From Rugosimonospora acidiphila (GTDB lineage Bacteria > Actinomycetota > Actinomycetes > Mycobacteriales > Micromonosporaceae), in the NCBI RefSeq assembly GCF_039543385.1, contig NZ_BAABJQ010000003.1:62001-126000 (forward strand): a DNA stretch of 64,000 bases, written 5' to 3'. Within the stretch, counting starts at the first letter, position 1. Every line of letters starts with the position of its first letter. The notes under the pieces were generated by a model, which saw only the letters and a list, made by a program, of their open reading frames with translations, ran no database searches and was not told where the DNA came from. Below, in pieces: positions 1 through 7,416 of the stretch. The position numbers and the translations under genes are program-made.

Positions 1-81
1 CAGGGCGTCCGCGAGACCGCCGTCATCCAAGGTTCCGATTCTGCCGACTCCCACCAGCCCATGGCACCGAAGCCCGACTAG
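1..81 (+). CDS. C-terminal end of an upstream gene (partial)
   Basis: An open frame enters from the left edge and stops at TAG 79-81. Codon third positions are mostly G or C, which fits a real gene end. The 26 residues are hydrophilic and end in PMAPKPD, so they look like a disordered tail. No function can be read from so short a piece. It is convergent with the membrane protein gene that follows. Confidence 0.45.
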   Translation, partial: QGVRETAVIQGSDSADSHQPMAPKPD

Positions 82-128
82 ATGAGCACGCTACACGGCC
101 GGGGCGGGCGCGCGGACGCCGTGTCGCC

Positions 129-839
129 TCAGGCCTTCGTGCGGTCGCCGTCGCGCTCCGGCCGCAGCGAGTCGACCCAGCTCGCGTCCGCCTCGAGAAC
201 GGTCGCCGGCCGGGTCAGGTCGCCGTACCGGGTGGTCGAGTCGCCGTACCGGGACTCGTCGAAGCGGGCCGTCCCGAACCCGTCGAACGAATCCGGATCG
301 GTGACGGTGTCCCGGTCACGCCCGTCCGCACCCAGACCAGTCGGGCTCATCGGCTTGTCGTCCAACGGCGGCAATGGGTCCACTGTGGACGAAGATGCCG
401 TCGCGTCCGCCCGCGCCGGCCAGCGGCGCCACCGGCCCGCGCTCGCCGCCGCCACCAGCATCGCGGCGCCCAGCAACAGCGTGGTGCCGGTGCGCAGTGG
501 GGTGGTCAGGTCCGCGTGACGACCGGCCACCGACAGGTCGTTCGGGATCAGGTTCACCAGCCGCTTGGGCGTCACGAACAGCAGCGCGTAGCTGGCCGCG
601 TACAGCGCGCCGGTGACGACCGTGCCGAGCGGGGACACGCGCAGCGTCGCGATCAGGCCGAGCAGGATGCCCGCGGTGGCCAGGAACAGCAGCGGCCGCA
701 CGAAGTCGCCGGTGTGGAACCCACCGTCGCTCGCCGCGTTCGCGAACGCCTGCGCGGAGCGGTCCTGCCCGAACGCGATGAGAATCCACGCCAGCGGGGC
801 GATGACGATCCCAGCGATGAGAGTCGCAGTATGTCGCAT
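129..839 (-). CDS. Small multi-pass membrane protein with acidic C-terminal tail
   Basis: Not recognised as a named family. Starting at ATG 839 the protein has 236 residues. The first half holds about four hydrophobic segments (near residues 5-20, 45-60, 70-90 and 115-130), so it is probably an integral membrane protein. The second half is charged and rich in D, R and T, and looks disordered and cytoplasmic. The start at 839 is preferred over the longer frame from 938 because a TACGGT box lies exactly 7 nt upstream, which suggests a leaderless transcript, and because the upstream residues are not hydrophobic. Confidence 0.65.
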   Translation of the reverse strand: MRHTATLIAGIVIAPLAWILIAFGQDRSAQAFANAASDGGFHTGDFVRPLLFLATAGILLGLIATLRVSPLGTVVTGALYAASYALLFVTPKRLVNLIPNDLSVAGRHADLTTPLRTGTTLLLGAAMLVAAASAGRWRRWPARADATASSSTVDPLPPLDDKPMSPTGLGADGRDRDTVTDPDSFDGFGTARFDESRYGDSTTRYGDLTRPATVLEADASWVDSLRPERDGDRTKA

Positions 840-943
840 CCGCGCAACCGTAGCGGTACCTCGGCCGGGCGGCATCTGCCGAGTTGATCTGGATGCGAAA
901 GCGCCGAGAATTTCGCGGATGGCGCACACGCCGATCATGGGGT

Positions 944-971
944 GTAACGCCCGGCGCCCGATCGGCGTTAC
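944..971. repeat. Inverted repeat GTAACGCC-N12-GGCGTTAC
   Basis: Two perfect 8-bp arms (944-951 and 964-971) are separated by 12 bp. It lies about 105 bp upstream of the membrane protein start and could be a protein-binding site or a hairpin. Confidence 0.5.
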
Positions 972-1002
972 CGGCCCGGCTCAAGGTCGAGCCGCGTCAC
1001 CC

Positions 1003-1070
1003 GGGTCAGTCCAGCCTCACGCGGGTCAGTGCCGCCTCACGCGGTCAGTGCCGCCTCACGCGGTCAGTGT
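1003..1070. repeat. Degenerate tandem direct repeat, 19-20 bp units
   Basis: Three full units and part of a fourth follow each other, the commonest form being GGTCAGTGCCGCCTCACGC. Unit lengths are 20, 20 and 19 bp, with a partial fourth copy from 1062. They lie in non-coding sequence. The array could be a repeated binding site or slippage-derived. Confidence 0.7.
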
Positions 1071-1119
1071 TGCCGCGCGGTCACCCCGGGTGGCGGCCGT
1101 GCGGTAGCCTCTCGGAAGA

Positions 1120-1129
1120 GTTCCGGAAC
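1120..1129. promoter_or_regulatory. Candidate LacI-family operator upstream of the LacI gene
   Basis: GTTCCGGAAC is a perfect 10-bp palindrome with a central CG, as is usual for LacI/GalR operators. The core TTCCGGAA is found again at 2579-2586, before the next gene in the same direction. This fits autoregulation plus control of the neighbouring operon. Confidence 0.4.
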
Positions 1130-1416
1130 GATCGCCGCCAATGGCTCGCCGCCCGCCGGCGGAATCGGTGCGCGTCGACGCATGGTGGATGCCCGGTTGG
1201 CGATCCGGCGCGCCGCGGGCGCCGGTGCGCCGTCGCGTGTGGGTGGATCGGCTGAAACTTCCCGCTCGTGGTCCGGCTACCATCGGCGCTGGCGCCCGGT
1301 AGTGTGCCGGGCTGCCAGCAGACCAGGGCCGGGTCGTCACGTGCGCCGGCCGCGTCCGGCCCGCGCCGCGATACCCGCGGTGTCGCGCGAGCCGGCCGCG
1401 ACCGGCCGCGTCGGCG

Positions 1417-2460
1417 GTGACCAGCGAGGGAGCGCCGTTGACCGTCGAGGACGAACCGCGGGTCACCATCACGCGCATCGCCCAGGAGGCCGGGGTGTCG
1501 GTACCCACGGTGTCGCGGGTGGTCAACGGCCGCTCCGATGTCTCACCGGCCACCCGGGAGCGGGTCGAGGAGCTGCTGCGCAGGTACGGGTACCGCCGCC
1601 GGTCCGGCCAGCGCCAGCAGACCGCGGCCAGCCTGATCGACCTGGTCTTCAACGACCTGGACAGCCCGTGGGCCGTGGAAATCATCCGGGGCGTCGAGGA
1701 CGTCGCGCACGGCGCGCTGATCGGCACCGTGGTCTCCGCCATCCACCAACGCTCCGCGTCGACCAGGCAGTGGATGCGCAACCTCCAGGCCCGGGCCACC
1801 GACGGCGTGATCCTGGTCGCCTCCGACGTGCAGTCCCCGCTGCACGCGGAGCTGCGCCGGCTGAACATCCCGACGGTGGTGATCGACCCGGCCGGGGTGC
1901 CGGCGCACGACGTGCCGACGGTCGGCGCGGCGAACTGGTCGGGCGGGTTGGCCGCGACCGAGCACCTCGTCTCCCTGGGGCACCGGCGGATCGGCTTCAT
2001 CGCCGGCCCGCGCCAGCTGCAGTGCAGCCGCACCCGACTGGACGGGTACCGGGCCGGGTTGGAGGCCGCCGGCATCGCGGTCGAGGACGAGCTGATCCAG
2101 CAGGGCGACTTCTACCACGAGTCCGGCTTCGCCAGCGCCGGCCGGCTGCTGGACCTGGACGACGCGCCCACCGCCATCTTCGCCTCCAGCGACCAGATGG
2201 CGTTCGGCGCCTACGAGGCGGTGCGCCGCCGGGGGCTGCGGGTACCGGACGATGTCAGCGTGGTCGGCTTCGACGACCTGCCGGAGGCGCGGTGGGCCTC
2301 GCCGCCGCTGACCACCGTCCGCCAGCCGCTGAGCGAGATGGGCACCCTCGCGGCGCGCACCGTGCTGCGACTGGCCCGGGGCGAGACCATCGAGAGCCTG
2401 CGCTTCGAGCTGGCCACCGCGCTGGTGGTGCGGGACAGCTGCGCACCGCTGGCCCGCTGA
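1417..2460 (+). CDS. LacI/GalR-family transcriptional regulator
   Basis: A 347-residue sugar-responsive DNA-binding regulator. The N-terminal helix-turn-helix (residues about 18-60) has the family signature ITRIAQEAGVSVPTVSRVVNG. It is followed by the hinge and a periplasmic-binding-protein-like effector domain (about 75-345) with typical segments such as ERTEHLVSLGHRRIGFIAGP-like and VVGFDDLPEAR. GTG 1417 is used here; TTG 1438 is an alternative. It precedes the oxidoreductase/DUF6807/cupin genes in the same direction and probably represses them in the absence of a sugar ligand; the ligand is unknown. Confidence 0.93.
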   Translation: MTSEGAPLTVEDEPRVTITRIAQEAGVSVPTVSRVVNGRSDVSPATRERVEELLRRYGYRRRSGQRQQTAASLIDLVFNDLDSPWAVEIIRGVEDVAHGALIGTVVSAIHQRSASTRQWMRNLQARATDGVILVASDVQSPLHAELRRLNIPTVVIDPAGVPAHDVPTVGAANWSGGLAATEHLVSLGHRRIGFIAGPRQLQCSRTRLDGYRAGLEAAGIAVEDELIQQGDFYHESGFASAGRLLDLDDAPTAIFASSDQMAFGAYEAVRRRGLRVPDDVSVVGFDDLPEARWASPPLTTVRQPLSEMGTLAARTVLRLARGETIESLRFELATALVVRDSCAPLAR

Positions 2461-2827
2461 TCCCGGCGGTCATCGCGCCGGCGTCCCGGTGCGCGGTCGT
2501 CGGGCTGCGCGGCGGAGGCATCGAGGGTTGACGACGGCCCCCGCCGCCCGTAATTTGACCATCGACGTACCGGAAACCTTCCGGAAAGAACCACCAACGC
2601 TGGTCGGCCAGCCGTGGCGGAAGCCCTTGGATCAGGGGGTACGAGGTGGCACAGCTCGATCGACCCGGGCGCTCACGCCCGCGCCCGAGGCTCGACGGTT
2701 CCATCGATGTCGGTCACAATGTCGTCATGGCGGGCCGGCAACCGGTGTCACACCGGAACGTGGTGTCGTGGGGGAAGCCGGCCGCCAGCGGGCGGTTCGC
2801 GCGGCCGACGCGGGGCGGCGGCAGCGC
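2461..2827. other. Intergenic region with operator-like inverted repeats
   Basis: This 367-bp spacer carries TTGACC (2555-2560), a perfect inverted repeat CCGGAA-ACC-TTCCGG (2570-2584) and a second one CCGGTGT-C-ACACCGG (2742-2756). The first overlaps the TTCCGGAA core shared with the site before the LacI gene. No gene is supported here. Confidence 0.55.
2570..2587. promoter_or_regulatory. Candidate LacI operator before the oxidoreductase operon
   Basis: CCGGAAACCTTCCGG is a perfect inverted repeat with a 3-bp centre, and its right arm extends to the palindrome TTCCGGAA (2579-2586). It lies 10 bp after a TTGACC -35-like hexamer, a position where a bound repressor would block transcription. 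The -10 element is not clear. Confidence 0.4.
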
Positions 2828-3907
2828 ATGACGCGGATAGCCATCGCGGGTACCGGCAACATCGCCCGGATCCACGCCGAATCGCTGCGCGCGCTGGCCG
2901 ACCCGGTCGAGTTGGTGGCCGCCGCCGACATCGAGCCCGAGCGGGTCCGCGAGTTCTGCGCCGCGCACGGCGTGCCACGGGCGTATCCGGACCTGTCCAG
3001 CATGCTCGCCGAGGCCCGGCCGGATCTGGTGCACCTGTGCACGCCGCCGGGTGGGCACCACGCGCAGGCGCTGGAGTGCCTGCGCGCCGGGGCGTCGGTG
3101 CTGGTGGAGAAGCCGCCCACCCGCGGCCTGCGCGAGCTGGAGGAGCTGGCGGCGGCCCAGGGCGCCAGCGGCCCCTGGCTGGCCACCGTCTTCCAGCACC
3201 GCTTCGGCTCGGGGGCGGCCCGGCTGACCGGGGCGATGCGCGACGGCGCCCTGGGCCGGCCGCTGCTGGCGATCTGCCACACCACCTGGTTTCGCGACCA
3301 GTCCTACTTCGACGTGCCGTGGCGGGGCCGCTGGGACACCGAGGGCGGTGGACCCACGATGGGGCACGGCATCCACCAGCTGGACCTGTTGACGGCGGTG
3401 CTCGGCGACTGGGTCGAGGTCAGCGCGCACGCGCGCCGGCAGGCCCGCCGGACCCAGACCGAGGACCTGTCGCTGGCGCACGTCAGCTTCGCCAACGGCG
3501 CGGTGGCCAGCGTGGTCAACAGCGTGGTCTCCCCGCGCGAGGAGAGCTACCTGCGGTTCGACTTCGAGCGCGCGACGGTCGAGCTGACCCACCTGTACGG
3601 GTACGGCGACGACGACTGGCGGGTCACGCCGGTACCCGGGTTCGAGCAGTCCGTGGCCGAGGCATGGGAGGCCGGGCCGTCGGGCCGGGCCAGCGGGCAC
3701 GGCGCGCAGTTCGCCGAGGTGGTGCGCTGTCTGCGGGCGGGCGTCGCGCCGCCGGTCGGCACGGACGGCGCGCTGCGGACCATGCGCCTGGTGGCGGGCG
3801 TCTACGCCTCGGCGTTCGAGGGCCGGTCGGTGCGCTGTGCCGAACTCGGCCCGGATTCGCCCTTCTACGAGCGGATGGACGGGAGCGGAGCACGGTGGGC
3901 ATGGTGA
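2828..3907 (+). CDS. Gfo/Idh/MocA-family NAD(P)-dependent oxidoreductase
   Basis: A 359-residue sugar or inositol dehydrogenase-like enzyme. The Rossmann fold starts at the N-terminus with the GTGNIARIH glycine motif (residues about 7-15). The EKP triad motif, with the usual catalytic lysine, appears as VEKPPTR near residue 96. The C-terminal alpha/beta domain carries GGGPTMGHGIHQLDLL near residue 175, including the GxxxDxGxHxxD-like substrate-site histidine and aspartate. ATG 2828 is chosen because the fold begins directly after it; the frame is open further upstream but without similarity. It begins a run with the DUF6807 and cupin genes. The substrate cannot be told. Confidence 0.9.
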   Translation: MTRIAIAGTGNIARIHAESLRALADPVELVAAADIEPERVREFCAAHGVPRAYPDLSSMLAEARPDLVHLCTPPGGHHAQALECLRAGASVLVEKPPTRGLRELEELAAAQGASGPWLATVFQHRFGSGAARLTGAMRDGALGRPLLAICHTTWFRDQSYFDVPWRGRWDTEGGGPTMGHGIHQLDLLTAVLGDWVEVSAHARRQARRTQTEDLSLAHVSFANGAVASVVNSVVSPREESYLRFDFERATVELTHLYGYGDDDWRVTPVPGFEQSVAEAWEAGPSGRASGHGAQFAEVVRCLRAGVAPPVGTDGALRTMRLVAGVYASAFEGRSVRCAELGPDSPFYERMDGSGARWAW

Positions 3908-3954
3908 GCGGGCGGTCGTGGTAAGCGAGTGGGAACGGTGATCGGGAGGTCGCG

Positions 3955-4869
3955 GTGAGCCTGGCGCTGAACATCGAGGACGAGTCGATCCGGGCCACCT
4001 GGCACGGCGACGAGCTGTTCCGGTACGTCTACCAGCCCGGTGAACCGCAGCTGGAGTCGCCGCGGCCATACTTCCACCCGCTGCGCACCCTCGACGGCGA
4101 CCTGGTCAGCCTCTACCGGCCGCACGATCACGTGTGGCACAAGGGGATCGCCTGGTCGCTGAGCAACGTCGGCACGGAGAATTTCTGGGGCGGGGTCACG
4201 TACCTGCGGGACCGGGGCTACGCCCAGATCCCCAACAACGGCGCCATGCGGCACGAGGGCTTCGAGCGCGTCGAGGTGCGCGATGGCGTGCTGTGGCTGG
4301 ACGAGCGGCTGACCTGGCTCACCGAGGCCGGGCAGCGCTGGATCATCGAGTCGCGCCGGGTCGCCGTTCGGGTGCTGCCCGATCTGCAGGCGTGGCAGCT
4401 GGACTTCCGCAGCAGCATGCGCAACGTCAGCGGCGCGGCCATCCCGTTCGGCAGCCCCACCACTGAGGGGCGGGAGAACGCCGGCTACAGCGGGCTGTTC
4501 TGGCGAGGTCCGCGATCCTTCTCCGGCGGCCGGGTGCTCACCCCGGACGGCGAGGGCGGCGACGAACTGATGGGCTGGCGCGGCCCGTGGATGGGTTTCG
4601 TGGGCCGGCACGACGAGCACGGTGGGGCCAGCACGCTGCTGTTCCGCGACAGCCCCGCGAACGTCAGGTACCCCACCCGGTGGTTCGTGCGCGCCGGTGT
4701 GTACGCGTGCCTGTGCCCCGCGCCGTTTTTCGACCAGGAGTATTCGCTGCCCGACGGCGAGGAGCTGACCCTGCGCTACGACCTGTTCGTCGTCAACGGC
4801 GCGCTGGACCTGGCCGGCGCGCAGAAGATCGCCGGGCAGGCGACGATCGACCCGGAGGATCCGCGGTGA
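3955..4869 (+). CDS. DUF6807 (PmoA-like) family protein
   Basis: A 304-residue protein of the family often labelled PmoA-like, now DUF6807. Typical segments are RPYFHPLRTLDG, RPHDHVWHKGIAWS (a DHxxHxG-type motif near residue 58) and PTTEGRENAGYSGLFWRGPR. No signal peptide or membrane segment is visible, so the methane-oxygenase-derived name should not be taken literally. Genes of this family commonly sit next to Gfo/Idh/MocA oxidoreductases, as here, which suggests a step in carbohydrate catabolism. GTG 3955 follows a weak GGGAGG. Its stop overlaps the GTG of the next gene. Confidence 0.8.
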   Translation: MSLALNIEDESIRATWHGDELFRYVYQPGEPQLESPRPYFHPLRTLDGDLVSLYRPHDHVWHKGIAWSLSNVGTENFWGGVTYLRDRGYAQIPNNGAMRHEGFERVEVRDGVLWLDERLTWLTEAGQRWIIESRRVAVRVLPDLQAWQLDFRSSMRNVSGAAIPFGSPTTEGRENAGYSGLFWRGPRSFSGGRVLTPDGEGGDELMGWRGPWMGFVGRHDEHGGASTLLFRDSPANVRYPTRWFVRAGVYACLCPAPFFDQEYSLPDGEELTLRYDLFVVNGALDLAGAQKIAGQATIDPEDPR

Positions 4870-5603
4870 GCCCCGACCCGGTGCCCGGCGCGGCCGGACC
4901 CTTCCCCGGCGGTACCGCGGTGACCCAGCTCGCGGTCTACGACTGGTCCAGCCCGGACGGGCTGCGCGGCGGCTCCGCGCACGTGCACCTCGCCTGCACC
5001 GAGGGGTACGTGGTGCTGGGCGGCCACGGGCGGTTGCAGACGCTGGGTCCTGACGGGTACCGGGAGACGTCGCTGACCCCGATGACCGTCGCCTGGTTCA
5101 GCCCCGGCGTGATCCACCGCCTGATCAACGACGGCGACCTGAGGATCCTCGTCGTCATGCAGAACGGCGGCCTGCCGGAGGCCGGGGACGCCGTGCTGAC
5201 GTTCCCGCCGGAGCAGCTCACCGACCCGGCGACCTACCGCCGCACCGCCTCGCTGGCCGACCCGGCGCGGGTGTACGCCACCGACCGCGACGCCGCCTCG
5301 CACCGCAAGAACCTTGCCGTGCAAGGCTTCCTGCGGCTGCGCGAGCGGGTCGCCGAACAGGGGCCGGGTGCCCTCGACGAGTTCTACCGGGCCGCCGGTG
5401 CGCTGGTGGCCGACCAGCTCGAGGCGTGGCGCGAGCTGTGGTCGGCCGGGGCGATGGCCGCCGCCACCCGGACGGGAGAGCAGCTCGACGCGCTGGCCCA
5501 GGGCGACCTGCGGCACCTGCGTGCCGGCGGGCTGACCGTGGTCGACCCGCCGGAGGAGCGCCGGTACGGCATGTGCGGCCGGCTGACCGTCTACGAGGCC
5601 TGA
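4866..5603 (+). CDS. Cupin-domain protein
   Basis: A 245-residue protein with an N-terminal cupin fold (about residues 15-115). The stretch HVHLACTEGYVVLGGHGR carries metal-ligand-like histidines and the glutamate, and TVAWFSPGVIHRLINDGDLRILVV forms the second cupin motif. The C-terminal half is helical and unassigned. GTG 4866 overlaps the stop of the DUF6807 gene by 4 nt, which indicates translational coupling and decides the start within a longer open frame. Likely an isomerase or sugar-binding enzyme acting with its two upstream neighbours; the reaction is unknown. Confidence 0.75.
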   Translation: MSPDPVPGAAGPFPGGTAVTQLAVYDWSSPDGLRGGSAHVHLACTEGYVVLGGHGRLQTLGPDGYRETSLTPMTVAWFSPGVIHRLINDGDLRILVVMQNGGLPEAGDAVLTFPPEQLTDPATYRRTASLADPARVYATDRDAASHRKNLAVQGFLRLRERVAEQGPGALDEFYRAAGALVADQLEAWRELWSAGAMAAATRTGEQLDALAQGDLRHLRAGGLTVVDPPEERRYGMCGRLTVYEA

Positions 5604-5632
5604 GGCCTGGGGCGTCTACGGGGCTCGGGCGC

Positions 5633-7318
5633 CTACGGGGCCGTGGCGCCGGCCGGTTCGTCGCCGGCCGGCTGGGCATCCGCCTCGTCGACCTCGTCGT
5701 GCGGTGTCGTTTCGATGATGTCGGTGACCCGGGCGCGGGGCAGGCGCAGCCGCAGCGCCAGCGCGTAGATGACCCCGCTCCAGCCGAGGTTGACCAGGAA
5801 GCCCCAGCCCAACCCGATGATGCCGGTGCCACCGTAGGAGCTGAGGTAGCTGATCAGCGCCAGCCCGGCCAGCCACAGCGGCGCCCACGCGCCGGCCCGC
5901 CAGTCCATCCTCCGGTCGCGCAGCCCGCCGGTGGCGGCGAAGACGCCCAGCAGGGCCAGGCCGATCAGGATGGCCACGAACAGCTTCCAGTTGGTGTCCC
6001 AGCCGGCCCAGAAGACAATGAGGTTCGAGGAGTAGAAGCCGAGGAACGGGATGAGGTCGCCGCCGGGCAGCCGGAACGGCCGCGGCCGGTCGCCCAACTC
6101 CCGCCGCAGCGCGGCGAACACCAGCGGCCCGGACCCGAAGGACAGCACGGTCGCGCCGGTCACCAGGCCGACGAGCTGCTGCCAGCTCGGGAACGGCAGG
6201 AAGATGACCAGCCCCACCACGAACGACACGGCGGTGGACACCCACGGCACGCCGCTGCGGGACAGCCGCGCCACGCCGTTCGGGGCGTTGCCGTTGCGGG
6301 CCATCGCGTAGCCCAGCCGCGAGGTCACCGCCGTGTAGACCAGTCCGGTGTCGCCGGGGGAGACGATCGCGTCGAGGTAGAGCAGGACCGCCAACCAGGT
6401 CAGCCCGAGGATGGTGGCGATCGCCGCGAGCGGACCGAAGTCGCCCGCGAAGTTCAGCGCGGACCAGCTGCCGGACCTGGCGAGCGTGGCGGTCGGTACG
6501 GCGGCGATGAAGGCGATCTGCAGCACGATGTAGCCGACGGCGGTGAGCAGGACCGAGCCGATGACCGCGAACGGCACGTTGCGCTTGGGGTTCTTGGTCT
6601 CCCCGGCCAGTTCGATGCCCTGCCGGAATCCGAGGAAGGAGAACGTGATCCCGGCGGTGGCGATGGCGGTGAACACCCCGTGGAAGCCCGAGGGAGCGAA
6701 CCCGTGGCTGGTGAAGTTGGCGCCGTGGAACGCGGTGACCAGCAGGCTGACCACCACGATGGCGATGATGGCCAGCTTCCACCAGACCAGCACGTTGTTG
6801 AGCCGGGCGAAGAACCGCACCCCGACCACGTTGATGACGCAGAAGGCCGCGAGCAGCACCACGCTGACCGCGAACCCGGCCCCGGTCAGCGTGTGTACCG
6901 TCTCTCCGCCGGCGACGTGCGAGGTGGTCAGCGGGAAGTACTTGGTCGCGTACTGCACGGCGCCCTCGACCTCGACCGGGGCGACGACCGCGCAGGACAG
7001 CCAGGTGATCCAGCCCATCAGGTAGCTGGTGAAGCCGCCGAAGGCGTAGTGCGGCAGGCGTACCACGCCGCCGGAGACCGGGAACATGGTGCCCAGCTCG
7101 GCGTAGGTGAGCCCGATCAGCATGATCATGACGGCGGCGATCAGCCAGGAGAAGATGGCCGCCGGTCCGGCCAACTGTGCCGCGTCCATCGCGCCGAACA
7201 GCCAGCCGGATCCGATGATGGAGCCGACGCCGGCGAACAGCAGGCCGACCTTGCCGATGTCCCGGCGTAGGTGCGGCCGCTGCTGCCCCCGGGTGTCGTG
7301 CACGTCCGTCGCCGTCAT
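5633..7318 (-). CDS. APC-superfamily amino acid permease
   Basis: A 561-residue integral membrane transporter with about 12 hydrophobic segments. The first membrane helix carries the APC signature VGSIIGSGWLFG (residues about 31-42), the unwound substrate-binding turn of the fold. The C-terminus is a charged cytoplasmic tail rich in D and E. ATG 7318 follows a clear GGGAGGG. It likely imports an amino acid or amine by proton coupling; specificity cannot be read. It is co-directional with the glycosidase gene upstream, 98 bp away, but need not be functionally related. Confidence 0.88.
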   Translation of the reverse strand: MTATDVHDTRGQQRPHLRRDIGKVGLLFAGVGSIIGSGWLFGAMDAAQLAGPAAIFSWLIAAVMIMLIGLTYAELGTMFPVSGGVVRLPHYAFGGFTSYLMGWITWLSCAVVAPVEVEGAVQYATKYFPLTTSHVAGGETVHTLTGAGFAVSVVLLAAFCVINVVGVRFFARLNNVLVWWKLAIIAIVVVSLLVTAFHGANFTSHGFAPSGFHGVFTAIATAGITFSFLGFRQGIELAGETKNPKRNVPFAVIGSVLLTAVGYIVLQIAFIAAVPTATLARSGSWSALNFAGDFGPLAAIATILGLTWLAVLLYLDAIVSPGDTGLVYTAVTSRLGYAMARNGNAPNGVARLSRSGVPWVSTAVSFVVGLVIFLPFPSWQQLVGLVTGATVLSFGSGPLVFAALRRELGDRPRPFRLPGGDLIPFLGFYSSNLIVFWAGWDTNWKLFVAILIGLALLGVFAATGGLRDRRMDWRAGAWAPLWLAGLALISYLSSYGGTGIIGLGWGFLVNLGWSGVIYALALRLRLPRARVTDIIETTPHDEVDEADAQPAGDEPAGATAP

Positions 7319-7416
7319 GAGACCCTCCCTCGGCCAGCCTGCGCCCGACCGGTGGCCGTTGCGCTGGGAACGGTCCTCGCGGCGTACCCGAAGTGGATCT
7401 CAGCTAATCATGACTG

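Larger units (their letters stand above)
840..1416. other. Gene-free interval with repeats and a LacI-type palindrome
   Basis: This 577-bp divergent spacer holds no convincing gene. It contains an inverted repeat GTAACGCC-N12-GGCGTTAC (944-971), a degenerate tandem repeat (1003-1070) and a perfect palindrome GTTCCGGAAC (1120-1129) that recurs in part before the downstream oxidoreductase gene. The sequence from about 1140 to 1416 shows nothing further. Confidence 0.6.

Noticed and set aside
2740..2827. Possible cobalamin riboswitch before the oxidoreductase gene
   Set aside because: GGGGGAAGCCGG resembles a piece of the cobalamin aptamer, but the B12 box and the other conserved stems are missing.
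5426..7270. Open frame of 614 codons on the plus strand
   Set aside because: It is antisense to the APC permease and consists of low-complexity polar sequence.
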